This document shows positions 17,901 to 25,707 of a DNA stretch of 64,000 bases, one piece after another. Every line of letters begins with the position of its first letter. Positions within the stretch are counted from its first letter, which is position 1. The notes beneath the pieces were generated by a model. The model was given only the letters and a program-made list of their open reading frames with translations. It was not told the DNA's origin and ran no database searches. Location: NCBI GenBank assembly GCA_050246945.1, contig JBFWVC010000008.1, positions 175,737-239,736 of the forward strand, given 5' to 3'. The translations under genes and the position numbers were made by a program. Source of the stretch: JAEUMD01 sp050246945 (GTDB lineage: Bacteria; Pseudomonadota; Alphaproteobacteria; Rhizobiales; Hyphomicrobiaceae).

Positions 17901-18573
17901 GGATCGGCGTAAGATAAGCGTCCGACACTGTCGTATCGCCGCGACCCACGATCTTGATCAGCGGCGAAACCTCGTGGCTGACGGAGACCTGCCGGAAGCC
18001 GACGCGACGCGCAGTCTCTGCTGCGCGGCGCTCGTGCTCCGGATGGGCATAAGAATGCATGAGCACGATCGCTACCGCCGTCATGCCATTCGCTCTTGCC
18101 GCCCGCAGATCGCGTTCCAGCGCCGCTTCGTCGAGCGGGCGCTCGACGCACCCGTCAGCGCGCACGCGCTCATCGGCTCCGATCACCGCGGAATAGAGCA
18201 TCGACGGCTTGATTATGCTTCGTGCGAAGATGTCAGGTCGTGCCTGATAGCCGATTTCCAGCTGATCCTCGAGCCCGCGCGTGATGACGAGTACGGTCTT
18301 CTCGCCCTTGCGCTCCAGAAGCGCGTTGGTCGCAACCGTCGTACCCATCTTGACCGAGGCTATGCGGCGAGCGGGAATCGGCGCGTCCGACTTCACGCCG
18401 AGAATCAGCCTGATCCCTTCCAGCGCAGCGTCACGGTAGGCACCGGGGTTCTCCGAGAGAACCTTGCGCGCGACGATACGTCCATCCGGGCCGCGCCCTA
18501 CGATGTCCGTGAAAGTCCCACCGCGGTCGATCCAGAAGTCCCACCGGTCCGTTCCTGACTCCGCGCTGCTCAT
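14926..18573 (-). CDS. Fused hydantoinase A/B, 5-oxoprolinase-type enzyme
   Basis: This 1215-residue cytoplasmic enzyme fuses the two halves of the hydantoinase/5-oxoprolinase family. Family members hydrolyse 5-oxoproline or hydantoins with ATP. The N-terminal part (WDFWIDRGGTFTDIVG) and the GFDMGGTSTDVS motif are HyuA-like, and NCFGAAGGQHACLIAD lies at the end of that half. The C-terminal half has HyuB signatures such as ANAPHMPVHLGSMD, LNAPYNGGTHLPDI and RGSGGKGRF. The start at 18573 follows GGTGAA; an upstream extension of 34 codons is unlikely. The substrate cannot be fixed from sequence alone. Confidence 0.9.
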   Translation of the reverse strand: MSSAESGTDRWDFWIDRGGTFTDIVGRGPDGRIVARKVLSENPGAYRDAALEGIRLILGVKSDAPIPARRIASVKMGTTVATNALLERKGEKTVLVITRGLEDQLEIGYQARPDIFARSIIKPSMLYSAVIGADERVRADGCVERPLDEAALERDLRAARANGMTAVAIVLMHSYAHPEHERRAAETARRVGFRQVSVSHEVSPLIKIVGRGDTTVSDAYLTPILKRYVDRVAGELMPADGTVAPPKLMFMASSGGLKSANLFEGRDAILSGPAGGIVAMVETARAAGFQNIVGFDMGGTSTDVSHYAGEFERTFETEVAGVRLRVPMLRINTVAAGGGSIVQFDGTRLTVGPESAGSDPGPMAYRRGGPLTVTDANLMLGKLDPGHFPRVFGPDQNQPLDLDSVVAAFDALAREMGGGRSAAEVAEGVIRIAVENMANAIKRISVARGYDVTGYALNCFGAAGGQHACLIADALGMETVLIHPLSGVLSAYGMGLAPVRASREQSIEAELDEAAMHALAQMVEVLAKEMMETVIAEGVTLKDVRVASRLHLRYTGTDTAIPVRLSRPEIMREAFEREHMRQFGFVSPEKALVIGALEVEATGRDTSAATFGMDEATAAAGEVRPVGRTRLFAQSQWHEAAIYLRGEGLAPGTAPIAGPALVIEPNQTIVVEPGWELAVTARNDVVMTRREKRKREVLGSQADPILLEVFNNLYMSIAEQMGEALRSTAQSVNIKERLDYSCAVFDASGALVANAPHMPVHLGSMDRSVETIVRERAGTMKPGDVYMLNAPYNGGTHLPDITVVTPVFDEAGARVLFYVASRGHHEDIGGLTPGSMTPKATRIEEEGVYIDNFLLVEGGRFREAETRSLLQGARYPARRPDKNIADLKAQVAANAKGVVELRKMVEHFGLGVVEAYMAHVQDNAEESVRRLIERLEPGRFSIGTDQGTVVSVAITTDKAARTARVDFGGTSAMQPNNFNAPEPVTRAAVLYAFRVMVDAPIPMNAGCLKPIEIVIPEGSMLKPAYPAAVVAGNVETSQVVTNALFAAMHGLGTAQGTMNNVTFGNDRVQYYETICSGAPAGYDADGNGFHGAAAVHVHMTNTRLTDPEVLELRYPVLLEEFSIRRGSGGKGRFVSGDGVRRVIRFLEPMSCAILSGFREVAPPGLDGGHDGERGSNSVRRADQDLEILDGCAETQLAAGEAIIVQTPTGGGVGRA

Positions 18574-18947
18574 CAATTCACCGTATCCGATATCCCGTCC
18601 CGCGAGCCCGCAGAGAGTTGGCACCAGTGCCGCCCGCACTCGCCCAGCCTCGACATGCCAGCACCTCGGTTTCACCCGATGGCGGAACGCAACCTGAGCT
18701 ATCGGCTGGCGACGCGTGCGTCAAATCCGGACCGACCGATTGTCCAGAGCGTGGTTGACAATACGCAACCATAGAGCAGCGGCTTCGCAAATAGCGCAGG
18801 CTGATCTGCAAGGCGACAGCGCAACACGTCGCCGCACACGCCAGCACACGCCACAATCGTCAAGTCGACCGCGACGTGGGGGTGACAGTGAAACTTCGAC
18901 AAAGCGGAATCACACGGGAATGAGTGAGGCCTGAACCGTGCGCCAGT
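18574..18947. other. Intergenic region upstream of the oxoprolinase gene
   Basis: This 374 bp stretch holds only short overlapping frames without recognisable products. It should contain the promoter of the minus-strand oxoprolinase gene, but I cannot point to convincing -35 and -10 elements. It ends where the first copy of the 140 bp inverted repeat begins. Confidence 0.4.
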
Positions 18948-19095
18948 GTTCCGACACTGACGCTTGGTTCCCTATCGGGCACCTGCGCGTCAGCCCGGAA
19001 CCCTAGATTTTTTGGTTCGTGTTCTGGAACGACTGACGTTTGACGAACTTCGCCCGGGACTCGAACGTCAGATCCAGAACACTAGGCAACCAGAA
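18948..19095 (+). repeat. Long repeat family C, left copy of an inverted pair
   Basis: About 145 bases here match the reverse complement of 21606-21745 along their whole length. Shared blocks include ACACTGACGCT.GGTTCCCT, GGGCACCTGCGCGTCAGCCC and CTTCGCCCGGG. The proximal half is itself palindromic, with TGTTCTGGA and TCCAGAACA ends. The pair brackets a 2.5 kb segment with a decayed transposase, a small secreted peptide, the J-domain gene and the amidase gene. Confidence 0.8.
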
Positions 19096-19178
19096 GTGAA
19101 TTTTCAGGAGGTCGTCCATTTGGTCTGGAAGAGATCACCTGATGTCGCCTAGACGTCAGTTGTTCTCCGGAGAGCCCA

Positions 19179-19392
19179 ATGAACGTCCGCCAGAATGAAC
19201 ACCCGACACCTCGCGGTCGGGAGACGATAGTCCGCGCCGCTATTCATGACGGTCTCACCTAGACCGAAGCCGCGCGGCGGTTCAAAGCCGGCACCAGGGC
19301 CGTCATAAGGTGGGTTACCCGCTTCTGCGCCTACTGCTCAACCGGCAGAACGGCACTCCGCCGCTGCCAGCTCACCGTGCCGCCGAGGTAAA
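19179..19392 (+). pseudogene. IS481-type transposase remnant
   Basis: From the ATG at 19179 the frame reads MNVRQNEHPTPRGRETIVRA, then a TAG stop, then TEAARRFKAGTRAVIRWVTRF. This resembles the N-terminal helix-turn-helix of IS481-family transposases (TPRGRE, AA..F....RTV..WV.RF). After about 50 codons the homology continues in another frame (LLNRQNGTP) and then ends. An in-frame stop plus a frameshift and loss of the DDE domain make it a dead fragment. The family assignment is from memory of the pattern. Confidence 0.6.
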
Positions 19393-19401
19393 TGCTTTCA
19401 G

Positions 19402-19533
19402 TTATTGCGATACGAACATTCCGACGATGGCCGGTGGCCCGCAGGATCCGTCGAAAGTTATTTCCGCTCTGGCCCCGCTTGCCAGGATGGCAAAGATGGC
19501 CGCCGCGCAGATCGCGAGAAGCAGACTTCTCAT
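19402..19533 (-). CDS. Small secreted peptide (43 residues)
   Basis: The frame from the ATG at 19533 encodes a short basic start (MRS), a hydrophobic core LLLAICAAAIFAILASG and an ARA-EI signal peptidase I site, leaving a mature peptide of only about 20 residues containing one cysteine. A strong ribosome site, GGAGGAGG, sits five bases upstream, which argues for translation. I do not recognise a family. It lies between the transposase remnant and djlA, inside the inverted repeat pair. Confidence 0.5.
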   Translation of the reverse strand: MRSLLLAICAAAIFAILASGARAEITFDGSCGPPAIVGMFVSQ

Positions 19534-19940
19534 ACGTGCCTCCTCCAACACAAACGCCCACAACTGCGTCTGTTCCAGCGCTCTCCGGCGCCTTGTTGCC
19601 CTACGGTTCCCACCCGAGGGCATTTGCCGTCATTCTCCGGTCCGCGGCATGTTCGCCTCACGCATCGGCCCACCCACAAATGCGGCATATTTTGATAGTG
19701 TGCTCACGAACCCCAAAACGGTCAATTCAATGCTGCTGAAACATCCTTCACATCGCACTGCACTGTGGATGAACTTGGCTCGGATGGAACGAGAACGGAC
19801 TTCGCAGACGCTGGCGCGCAATTGCCCGAATCGCGTCGCAACTGAACTCCGCGCGTACCAACCCTGGATCTTGTCTCAACCGTGGCCAATTCCTTGCGAT
19901 CTCCGGCAGACAGTGTCGCAGAAGCGGGAGACCTAGCCCG
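19534..19940. other. Intergenic region upstream of the J-domain gene
   Basis: This 407 bp stretch separates the divergent small peptide and J-domain genes. Several short frames exist on both strands, but none has a convincing start site, motif or composition. It should hold both promoters. I see no repeat or RNA signature. Confidence 0.4.
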
Positions 19941-20699
19941 ATGATCTGGGCAAAATTGAAAACGCTTCTCCAACCGGGTGCGAATTTGAAGCGTCTGGCC
20001 GCCACTCTGGGACTGGATGGCCACCGCTGCAGCACGCCGGGTCACCAGCGCGCGGCCTTCACCATGGCGTTGGTGGCGTTGGCCGCCAAAATGGCTAAGG
20101 CTGATGGCGTCGCCGTCGCCGCCGAACTCGAAGCGTTCGAGCGATGGTTTCATGTGCCCGACGACCAGCGCGATGCCGTCCGCCGCGTATTCGATCTGGC
20201 CAAGCGCGACGTCGCCGGCTACGAGCAGTACGCGCGCCAGATCGACGATCTCCTGGCCGAGGACCCCGAACTCAAGCGCGATGTATTCGAATGCCTGTTC
20301 CACGTCGCCTCTGCCGATGGCGTGCTGCACACCGCCGAGGAGCAGTTCCTCAAGCGGGTCGCCGGGATCTTCGGATTCTCAGAGCGCACGTATCGTGATA
20401 TCCGCCGCGTCTTCGTCGTCGACCGGGAAGACCCCTACGAGGTGCTCGGGCTCCCCCATGACATCACCGACTCGGCGCTGAAAAAGGCCTACCTTCAACT
20501 CGTCAAGGAAAATCATTCCGATCGCCTTGCCGCCCACGGCGTGCCACGCGAATTCCAGGCTGTCGCAGACCGCAAGCTCGCGGCCATCAACGCGGCCTAC
20601 GACGCCATCCTCGCGGAGCGCGCCAGCCGCCGTCTCGAAAGCGCAATGTCTCCCGAGAGTACACCCCAGCCCGCAAAGAAATCCGGGAGCGGTATGTGA
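19941..20699 (+). CDS. DjlA-like TerB/J-domain co-chaperone with variant HSD motif
   Basis: The 252-residue protein has a TerB-like helical domain (residues about 38-160, with two ADGV motifs, KADGVAVAAE and SADGVLHTAE) followed by a J domain from residue 164 (DPYEVLGLPHDIT) to about 230. J domains stimulate Hsp70 (DnaK) ATPase through an invariant HPD tripeptide. Here residues 192-194 are HSD (NHSDR), a proline to serine change. There is no N-terminal membrane helix as in E. coli DjlA. It overlaps the following amidase gene by four bases (20696-20699), so the two are coupled. Confidence 0.85.
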   Translation: MIWAKLKTLLQPGANLKRLAATLGLDGHRCSTPGHQRAAFTMALVALAAKMAKADGVAVAAELEAFERWFHVPDDQRDAVRRVFDLAKRDVAGYEQYARQIDDLLAEDPELKRDVFECLFHVASADGVLHTAEEQFLKRVAGIFGFSERTYRDIRRVFVVDREDPYEVLGLPHDITDSALKKAYLQLVKENHSDRLAAHGVPREFQAVADRKLAAINAAYDAILAERASRRLESAMSPESTPQPAKKSGSGM

Positions 20700-21502
20700 G
20701 CAAACCTCCACTGATCGAGACGCCCGACAGCCCGAATGTCCATGCGCTTCATCCCTCCCCCAACATCGAACCCCGCAAGCCGGGCTTCCGCCCCGACCTT
20801 CTGCTGCTGCACTATACGGGCATGCTGTCGGTCGAAAAGGCCATCGACTGGCTGGCCCGCCCGGAAAGCAAGGTTTCCTGCCATTACGTGGTTGCAGAGG
20901 ACGGCACCATCACGCAGATGGTTGCAGAGGACATGCGCGCCTGGCATGCCGGCCTGTCGTTCTGGAATGGCGCAACCGACATCAACTCGTGTTCGATTGG
21001 CATCGAGATCCATAACCCTGGCCATACGCAAGGCTATCCGGATTTTCCGAATGCACAGATGGACTCGGTCACGCGGCTCGCCGCCGACATCGTCGCCCGC
21101 CACCGTATCCCCAAGGACCGAGTATTGGCTCACGCCGACGTGGCACCCCAACGAAAGATCGATCCAGGCGAGAAGTTTTCTTGGCGTCGATTGGCGATGG
21201 CCGGTGTCGGCAGGTGGATTGCACCCGAACCGGTTGATGAGAGCGGTTGGTCGCTCGGCCTAGGTGCACGTTCCGACAAGGTTGCCGACGCCCAGCATCT
21301 CTTGCGTGCTTATGGCTACGGCATCGACGTGACCGGCGTGCTCGACGAAGCGAATACTTTTGTTTTGCGAGCATTCCAGCTCCACTGGCGCCCCGCCCGC
21401 GTCGACAGCCGGCTCGACGCATCGACATTGGAAACTCTGCGAAGACTGGTGAACGATGCTGCTCGGGACGGAATGGGCGGACACCGGGAATTCGTTGCCT
21501 GA
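20696..21502 (+). CDS. AmpD-like N-acetylmuramoyl-L-alanine amidase with PG-binding domain
   Basis: The 268-residue protein has an amidase_2 (AmpD) domain: the zinc-ligand positions are H39 (LLLHYTGM), H146 (AHADVAP) and D156 (DPG), and IGIEIHNPGH is typical of the family. A peptidoglycan-binding domain (SDKVADAQHLLRAYGYGIDV) occupies the last 80 residues. No signal peptide is seen, so it is probably cytoplasmic and recycles anhydro-muropeptides. It is coupled to the J-domain gene, an arrangement common in alphaproteobacteria. Confidence 0.9.
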   Translation: MSKPPLIETPDSPNVHALHPSPNIEPRKPGFRPDLLLLHYTGMLSVEKAIDWLARPESKVSCHYVVAEDGTITQMVAEDMRAWHAGLSFWNGATDINSCSIGIEIHNPGHTQGYPDFPNAQMDSVTRLAADIVARHRIPKDRVLAHADVAPQRKIDPGEKFSWRRLAMAGVGRWIAPEPVDESGWSLGLGARSDKVADAQHLLRAYGYGIDVTGVLDEANTFVLRAFQLHWRPARVDSRLDASTLETLRRLVNDAARDGMGGHREFVA

Positions 21503-21545
21503 ATCGCCTTCCGCGCGCTGTCCTACATCAACGCCGCCAGATAGA

Positions 21546-21600
21546 ACATGTTCAGCAGAAGTGTGCCCCGGTTCAGCGTGAAGAACATGCTCAATTCAAG
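21546..21600. repeat. Dispersed repeat family A, single-hairpin copy
   Basis: GAACATGTTCAGCAGAAGTGTG, CGGTTCAGCGTGAAGAACATGCTCAATTCA match family A. Hairpin 1 carries one mismatch (GAAC opposite GCTC). The second hairpin of the family is missing, and a family C repeat starts directly after it. Confidence 0.7.
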
Positions 21601-21605
21601 GAGCT

Positions 21606-21745
21606 GGTGTTCTGGATCTGACGGTTGTTGCCCGGGCGAAGGTCGTCACACGACAGTGAATCCAGAACACAAACCAAGAATTCTAGTGCTCCGGGCTGAC
21701 GCGCAGGTGCCCGGCAGGGAACCTAGCGTCAGTGTCCGAACAGGA
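21606..21745 (-). repeat. Long repeat family C, right copy of an inverted pair
   Basis: This is the reverse complement counterpart of 18948-19095. Its first half is bounded by TGTTCTGGAT and ATCCAGAACA; its second half carries GGGCTGACGCGCAGGTGCCC and AGCGTCAGTGT. Similarity is high but imperfect, so the two copies are not a recent exact duplication. Confidence 0.8.
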
Positions 21746-21837
21746 GATCGCGATCATGATTCTATGAAACATGAACGCGATCCAGGCCGCGACATGGGCC
21801 CCGCAGCGGTTCCGGCGTTTGCCGAAATTACCAACCC

Positions 21838-23313
21838 TCAATTGACGGTTGTCTGACCCGCGATCCTGAGGTTCTTCGACTTGATCTTGTCAGCGATCGA
21901 CTGGAACACAGAAGCCACGTCGGACTGCGAAGCCACATAATTGTAGCCCGGGCTCGCACAGCTATTCAGCAACTCCAAGCCCTGAGGTTCCATTTCATAG
22001 GCAACCGTCATGATCGTGACGCCTTTTGATTTGATGTCGCTGCACAACTGTTGTGTGTTTTGCACGACAACCTCATCCACGCGTCCGGTTTGATCGGCTA
22101 TTTCGACCATAGGGGCCGCCTGTCCGTCCGACAGCAGCACGATATATTTCGGATATTCCTTCGCGTTGTTCCACGGCCGGCTATCCAAGCCGAAGAAGGA
22201 TGACCAATCAGGCGACAGGACACGCTTCGCCCACAGCAAGCCGACGTCATGCGATGTACCGTAGGCAATAGTCAGTGCATCGACGGCGGTGTCGAATGTG
22301 GCCTTGCTGTGAAGATCGACCTGAAGTCTGCTGCCCGAATCTGGGCAGAACGGCCACGTACCACTTACCACGGCGCGGATGTAAGGCGTCGCTGACCGAT
22401 CTTCCGGCACGGCTTCGCTGGAAAATTCCGATTGCTTCGTTTGCAGGCATCCATTCCAAGGCCTGCTCCAGAAATTGACGGTTTCGAAATTCCATCGACC
22501 GGACGAGTAGACGTACGAAGTCTCTCTGTATGTCAGATCGCCGATGACAGGAAAATTTACCGTCTCCACGTGCTTCCGAGCACCGTCCGCCGTGACGACA
22601 TTCTCATAGTAGAGTCTGTGGTTGATCGCACGTGCCGGATTCGGCTTGTATTCCCAGTTTCCCGCCAGCCTTTTTGCCGCCGGAACATTCGAGACATTGA
22701 CGGTGTCGGCGTAAGGCACGAGGCTGACCTTCAGCTTATCCGCAAAGATCGGATCGACCTGATAGATCGAGGTCGAAAACGCCTTCAATGCACCCCTGAG
22801 CGCGGCCAGCCGCTGTCCTCGCATCGTCCAGGAGATGTCGGGAACTATCGCAACGCTCACTGCGGGAATGTAGGCGCGCGCATAGGATGATACCTGCAGA
22901 TCGACTGTGTCGTACCCGAAGATTCTCATGACCGTGTTGGAAAAGGTCGCCGTTCCGGTTGCGGTGAGTTGGATTTCCGTTTCCGAGAGGACCGCATCCT
23001 GGAACGTCCAGTTCCAATGCAGGTTGGAACCATCATTCGCATCCGCCAGCCCCCTGGCGTAGTCGGTGACGTTCGGCTTGTTCTGGGTATTGATGTACTG
23101 ACGCACATAGCCGAGAACCGCGGCATCGAGTGCTATTTGGCCTCGTTCACGCTCGCTCACGAGCCTTGAATAGTCGATCGCCATGCCGATCGAAAAGAAC
23201 AGCACGGCCGAGATCAGCGCGAACGGGAAAAGCACGCCGCCTCGACGCTCCGAACCGAATGCATATATTCGGCTAACGAGCGGTCTTTCTGCTGTGTCAT
23301 TCGGCTTGGTCAT
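21838..23313 (-). CDS. TadG-like protein with von Willebrand A domain
   Basis: The roughly 491-residue protein has a basic N-terminus and one membrane helix (FPFALISAVLFFSIGMAIDY), then an extracytoplasmic region typical of TadE/TadG-like pilus or surface proteins. A vWA-like domain follows, with VPDISWTMRGQR at the first metal-site strand and IVLLSDGQAAPM later; the usual DxSxS is DISWT. Cysteine pairs near residue 295 could form disulfides. I prefer the ATG at 23313 for ribosome-site spacing; 23322 is possible. No other tad genes are nearby. Confidence 0.8.
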   Translation of the reverse strand: MTKPNDTAERPLVSRIYAFGSERRGGVLFPFALISAVLFFSIGMAIDYSRLVSERERGQIALDAAVLGYVRQYINTQNKPNVTDYARGLADANDGSNLHWNWTFQDAVLSETEIQLTATGTATFSNTVMRIFGYDTVDLQVSSYARAYIPAVSVAIVPDISWTMRGQRLAALRGALKAFSTSIYQVDPIFADKLKVSLVPYADTVNVSNVPAAKRLAGNWEYKPNPARAINHRLYYENVVTADGARKHVETVNFPVIGDLTYRETSYVYSSGRWNFETVNFWSRPWNGCLQTKQSEFSSEAVPEDRSATPYIRAVVSGTWPFCPDSGSRLQVDLHSKATFDTAVDALTIAYGTSHDVGLLWAKRVLSPDWSSFFGLDSRPWNNAKEYPKYIVLLSDGQAAPMVEIADQTGRVDEVVVQNTQQLCSDIKSKGVTIMTVAYEMEPQGLELLNSCASPGYNYVASQSDVASVFQSIADKIKSKNLRIAGQTTVN

Positions 23314-23703
23314 TTGCAGCATTTCTCACAACAACGATCGAAACTAGCCACGCGAAGGCGCAGCAGTGATTTTCCGAGATCGTTATTTGCACGCAGTGCC
23401 GCTACAAAACTATTCTTGCATTCTTTAAAATTCGAACGATCGTATCAGAGACAGGAAAGTGTGAACCTGGACAATCTGTCACGAGAACTACATAAACTTC
23501 TGATTTCAATTGAAATTATATGATCAGTAACCAGATTGTAATTCGATCTGGCTTTTCTCAAACTTAGTCACAACGTGATGGCCGCCAATCGGTATGCAAC
23601 CATTGATTGCTATCACCGTAACCGGAATGATGGGGTGCGCATCCGCCGATCCAACTTTGCGCGCGGCGCAGCCGGTTTCGCACGGAAGCGGTGGGTTCCC
23701 CTC
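23314..23703. other. Intergenic region with AT-rich pocket
   Basis: This gap is notably more AT-rich than its surroundings between 23400 and 23560. It holds a 14-base palindrome, ATTTCAATTGAAAT, at 23503-23516. There is also a short hairpin, CCAGAT/ATCTGG, at 23531-23551 followed by CTTTTCTC, a weak plus-strand terminator at best. No gene is recognised. Confidence 0.45.
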
Positions 23704-23732
23704 TTGACCTTCGCCCCCCGTGTCCCCTAATT
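23704..23732 (+). promoter_or_regulatory. rnpB promoter
   Basis: TTGACC at 23704-23709 and CTAATT at 23727-23732 are separated by exactly 17 bases and lie about seven bases before the predicted 5' end of RNase P RNA. This is the housekeeping promoter layout expected for rnpB. Confidence 0.65.
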
Positions 23733-23738
23733 CGCACT

Positions 23739-24150
<412 letters not shown>

Positions 24151-24239
24151 ATTCAAGACCGATTTGGATCTGCCGACGCTCGAGCAGCACAGGCATCTGG
24201 AACGGGTAACAGCACCCGCCAAACCCAAAAGGCGGATGC

Positions 24240-24923
24240 TCACTTGCAGACACGATGTGTCCCATCGCGCCCATGCCGCGCGAGGTCGAGATGGAAGTGA
24301 TCGTGGTGATGCTGGTCGGCGAGTGGTCCCAGCACTGTCGTGAAGGTATCGCAGGCGCCGCGATGGACTGCGCGCAGGAACGACCGCTCGCGCTCGTCAC
24401 CCCACCAGCCCTTCTCCACCGATACCGTTCGCCCGTTGACGAGGTGGAATTCCGAGATGTCGATGGCGTTGGCGTGGCCGTGCTCGGACAGTCGTCCGCC
24501 AGATACGTGATTGATCGGACGACAACCGTACGAGGCCGCAACCTTCAAAGTATCGACCCCAACACCCAGATGGTATCGCGCCGCAGGTTCCACGACCGCC
24601 CGCACCCAGCGATCCACAGCCGGAATCATCGGGCAACGCAGGATCGCCGAGGGCTTCAGCTGAACGCGTCCCCCCGCCGTCCCCGAAACGACGAAAGGCT
24701 GTTCTGCGCCGCAAACGCTCGGTCCGCCAAGCGTTGAGCGCGTTTGCACGAACGGGCTCTGGTGAACGATGCCGGATGCCAGGCATTGGCGCTCTTCGAG
24801 AGCCCGCCAAGGTTCGTATTTCGCAACGAAATCGGGCCCGCCACCGAACTTGCCGCAACCCGAGAGGGGCGCCAGGACGGTCGAGCCGATGAGAATGAGT
24901 GACAGCGAACGCAGCACAGACAT
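24240..24923 (-). CDS. Extensin-like lipoprotein
   Basis: The 227-residue protein has a lipoprotein signal peptide with a lipobox ending in cysteine 23 (APLSGC). The body resembles the extensin-like C-terminal family: RCPMIPAVDRWV, VAASYGCRPIN, SEHGHANAIDISEF and DHFHLDLA. The His/Asp pattern is reminiscent of D-Ala-D-Ala peptidase-type metal sites, so a role at the cell wall is likely but unproven. I use the ATG at 24923; a TTG five codons upstream is possible. A CtrA-like motif lies just upstream. Confidence 0.85.
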   Translation of the reverse strand: MSVLRSLSLILIGSTVLAPLSGCGKFGGGPDFVAKYEPWRALEERQCLASGIVHQSPFVQTRSTLGGPSVCGAEQPFVVSGTAGGRVQLKPSAILRCPMIPAVDRWVRAVVEPAARYHLGVGVDTLKVAASYGCRPINHVSGGRLSEHGHANAIDISEFHLVNGRTVSVEKGWWGDERERSFLRAVHRGACDTFTTVLGPLADQHHHDHFHLDLARHGRDGTHRVCK

Positions 24924-24947
24924 GAGATGATTATGCAATGGGTAACC

Positions 24948-24962
24948 CTAACAGGCCGTTAA
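24948..24962. promoter_or_regulatory. Candidate CtrA binding site
   Basis: CTAACAGGCCGTTAA matches TTAA-N7-TTAA with one mismatch (TTAG on the minus strand). It sits about 25-40 bases upstream of the extensin-like gene. CtrA controls many cell-cycle and envelope genes in this order. A single near-consensus site is weak evidence. Confidence 0.3.
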
Positions 24963-25707
24963 CGCCCCATCCCCGCGTCGCTCGCCTCCCACTGACGACA
25001 TCGCTCAAAATTCCCCAATATCCGGGCCTATTGACGGCGACACCAGCACAAATCCAAGGCAAGTGCCGATCCGTTGTGCGGCGCAAGGTAAATTTTGCGA
25101 CGTCATGCAAGCGTCACAAAGTGTTATCCACAACCTTTTTCGGGACGTGCTCGGAAAGTTAGCGACTTGTGCCGCCGTCATTGCTACCATTGGTTATGTT
25201 CAAGGAGCGGTGTTCGCGTTCACTAGGCTCTGCGGCGTCAGGGCCAGTGGTTGGCCCCTTGGATGTGAAGTCCCCATTTCGATGGGGTGGAAGTCGGCGC
25301 AAAAACTTGATTATTGCACGCCGCGTCGGGTTCTACGTGTTGTGTGTGCGCGACTTCGCTGTGCGCCCCTAAACGTGCGTTATGTGCCGTGCGTCTTGTT
25401 CAGCGCCGGTCGTGTGTAGCGTTTGTGTATTGCGTCTTGTAGATGTGCGTCGTGTAAGCGCGCAATGGCCACCCCCCGTCCCCCCATGGCCCGATGCGCG
25501 CGATGGAGTACTGCTGCGGCCCTGGTGATTTGCCGGCGTAGCTCTGCTGAAAGCCCCCGCGCTTTTTGATTTGCAGAGCGTCAAGCTAGGCGTGCCGGGG
25601 CCGTTCGCTATGCGCAAGCACGCGGAAGTCGTCGTCTCGCTCTAGATGTGATACCTCAGGAGGTTGTACCCGTTCAAACCGATGCGACCTGCCGTCATCC
25701 CCCTGCG
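24963..25707. other. Long intergenic region with DnaA box and structured segment
   Basis: No convincing gene lies in about 745 bp. A perfect DnaA box, TTATCCACA, is at 25124-25132. Two strong hairpins follow at 25241-25287. From 25325 to 25460 the sequence is unusually rich in GTGT and GTGC steps, unlike the neighbours. Short frames over this part have no motif or ribosome site. Confidence 0.5.
25200..25330 (+). ncRNA. Candidate structured small RNA
   Basis: Two adjacent perfect hairpins stand in a gene-free stretch: GGGCCA-GTGGT-TGGCCC (25241-25257) and CCCCAT-TTCG-ATGGGG (25272-25287, with a UUCG tetraloop). A TTGTGC box near 25168 and GTTATG near 25191 could act as promoter elements. The GGTGTTCGCG and GGGCCAGT fragments are faintly reminiscent of 6S RNA, but I cannot build the full 6S fold. 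Strand and ends are guesses. Confidence 0.3.

Larger units (their letters stand above)
21503..21837. other. Intergenic region between the amidase and TadG-like genes
   Basis: These 335 bp lie between the 3' ends of converging genes. They are almost filled by a family A hairpin (21546-21600) and the right copy of family C (21606-21745). The remaining 90 bases before the TadG-like stop show nothing recognisable. Confidence 0.5.

Noticed and set aside
25124..25132. Replication origin suggested by a DnaA box
   Set aside because: One perfect box without a cluster of further boxes, an AT-rich unwinding region or an adjacent dnaA/hemE-type context is not enough.
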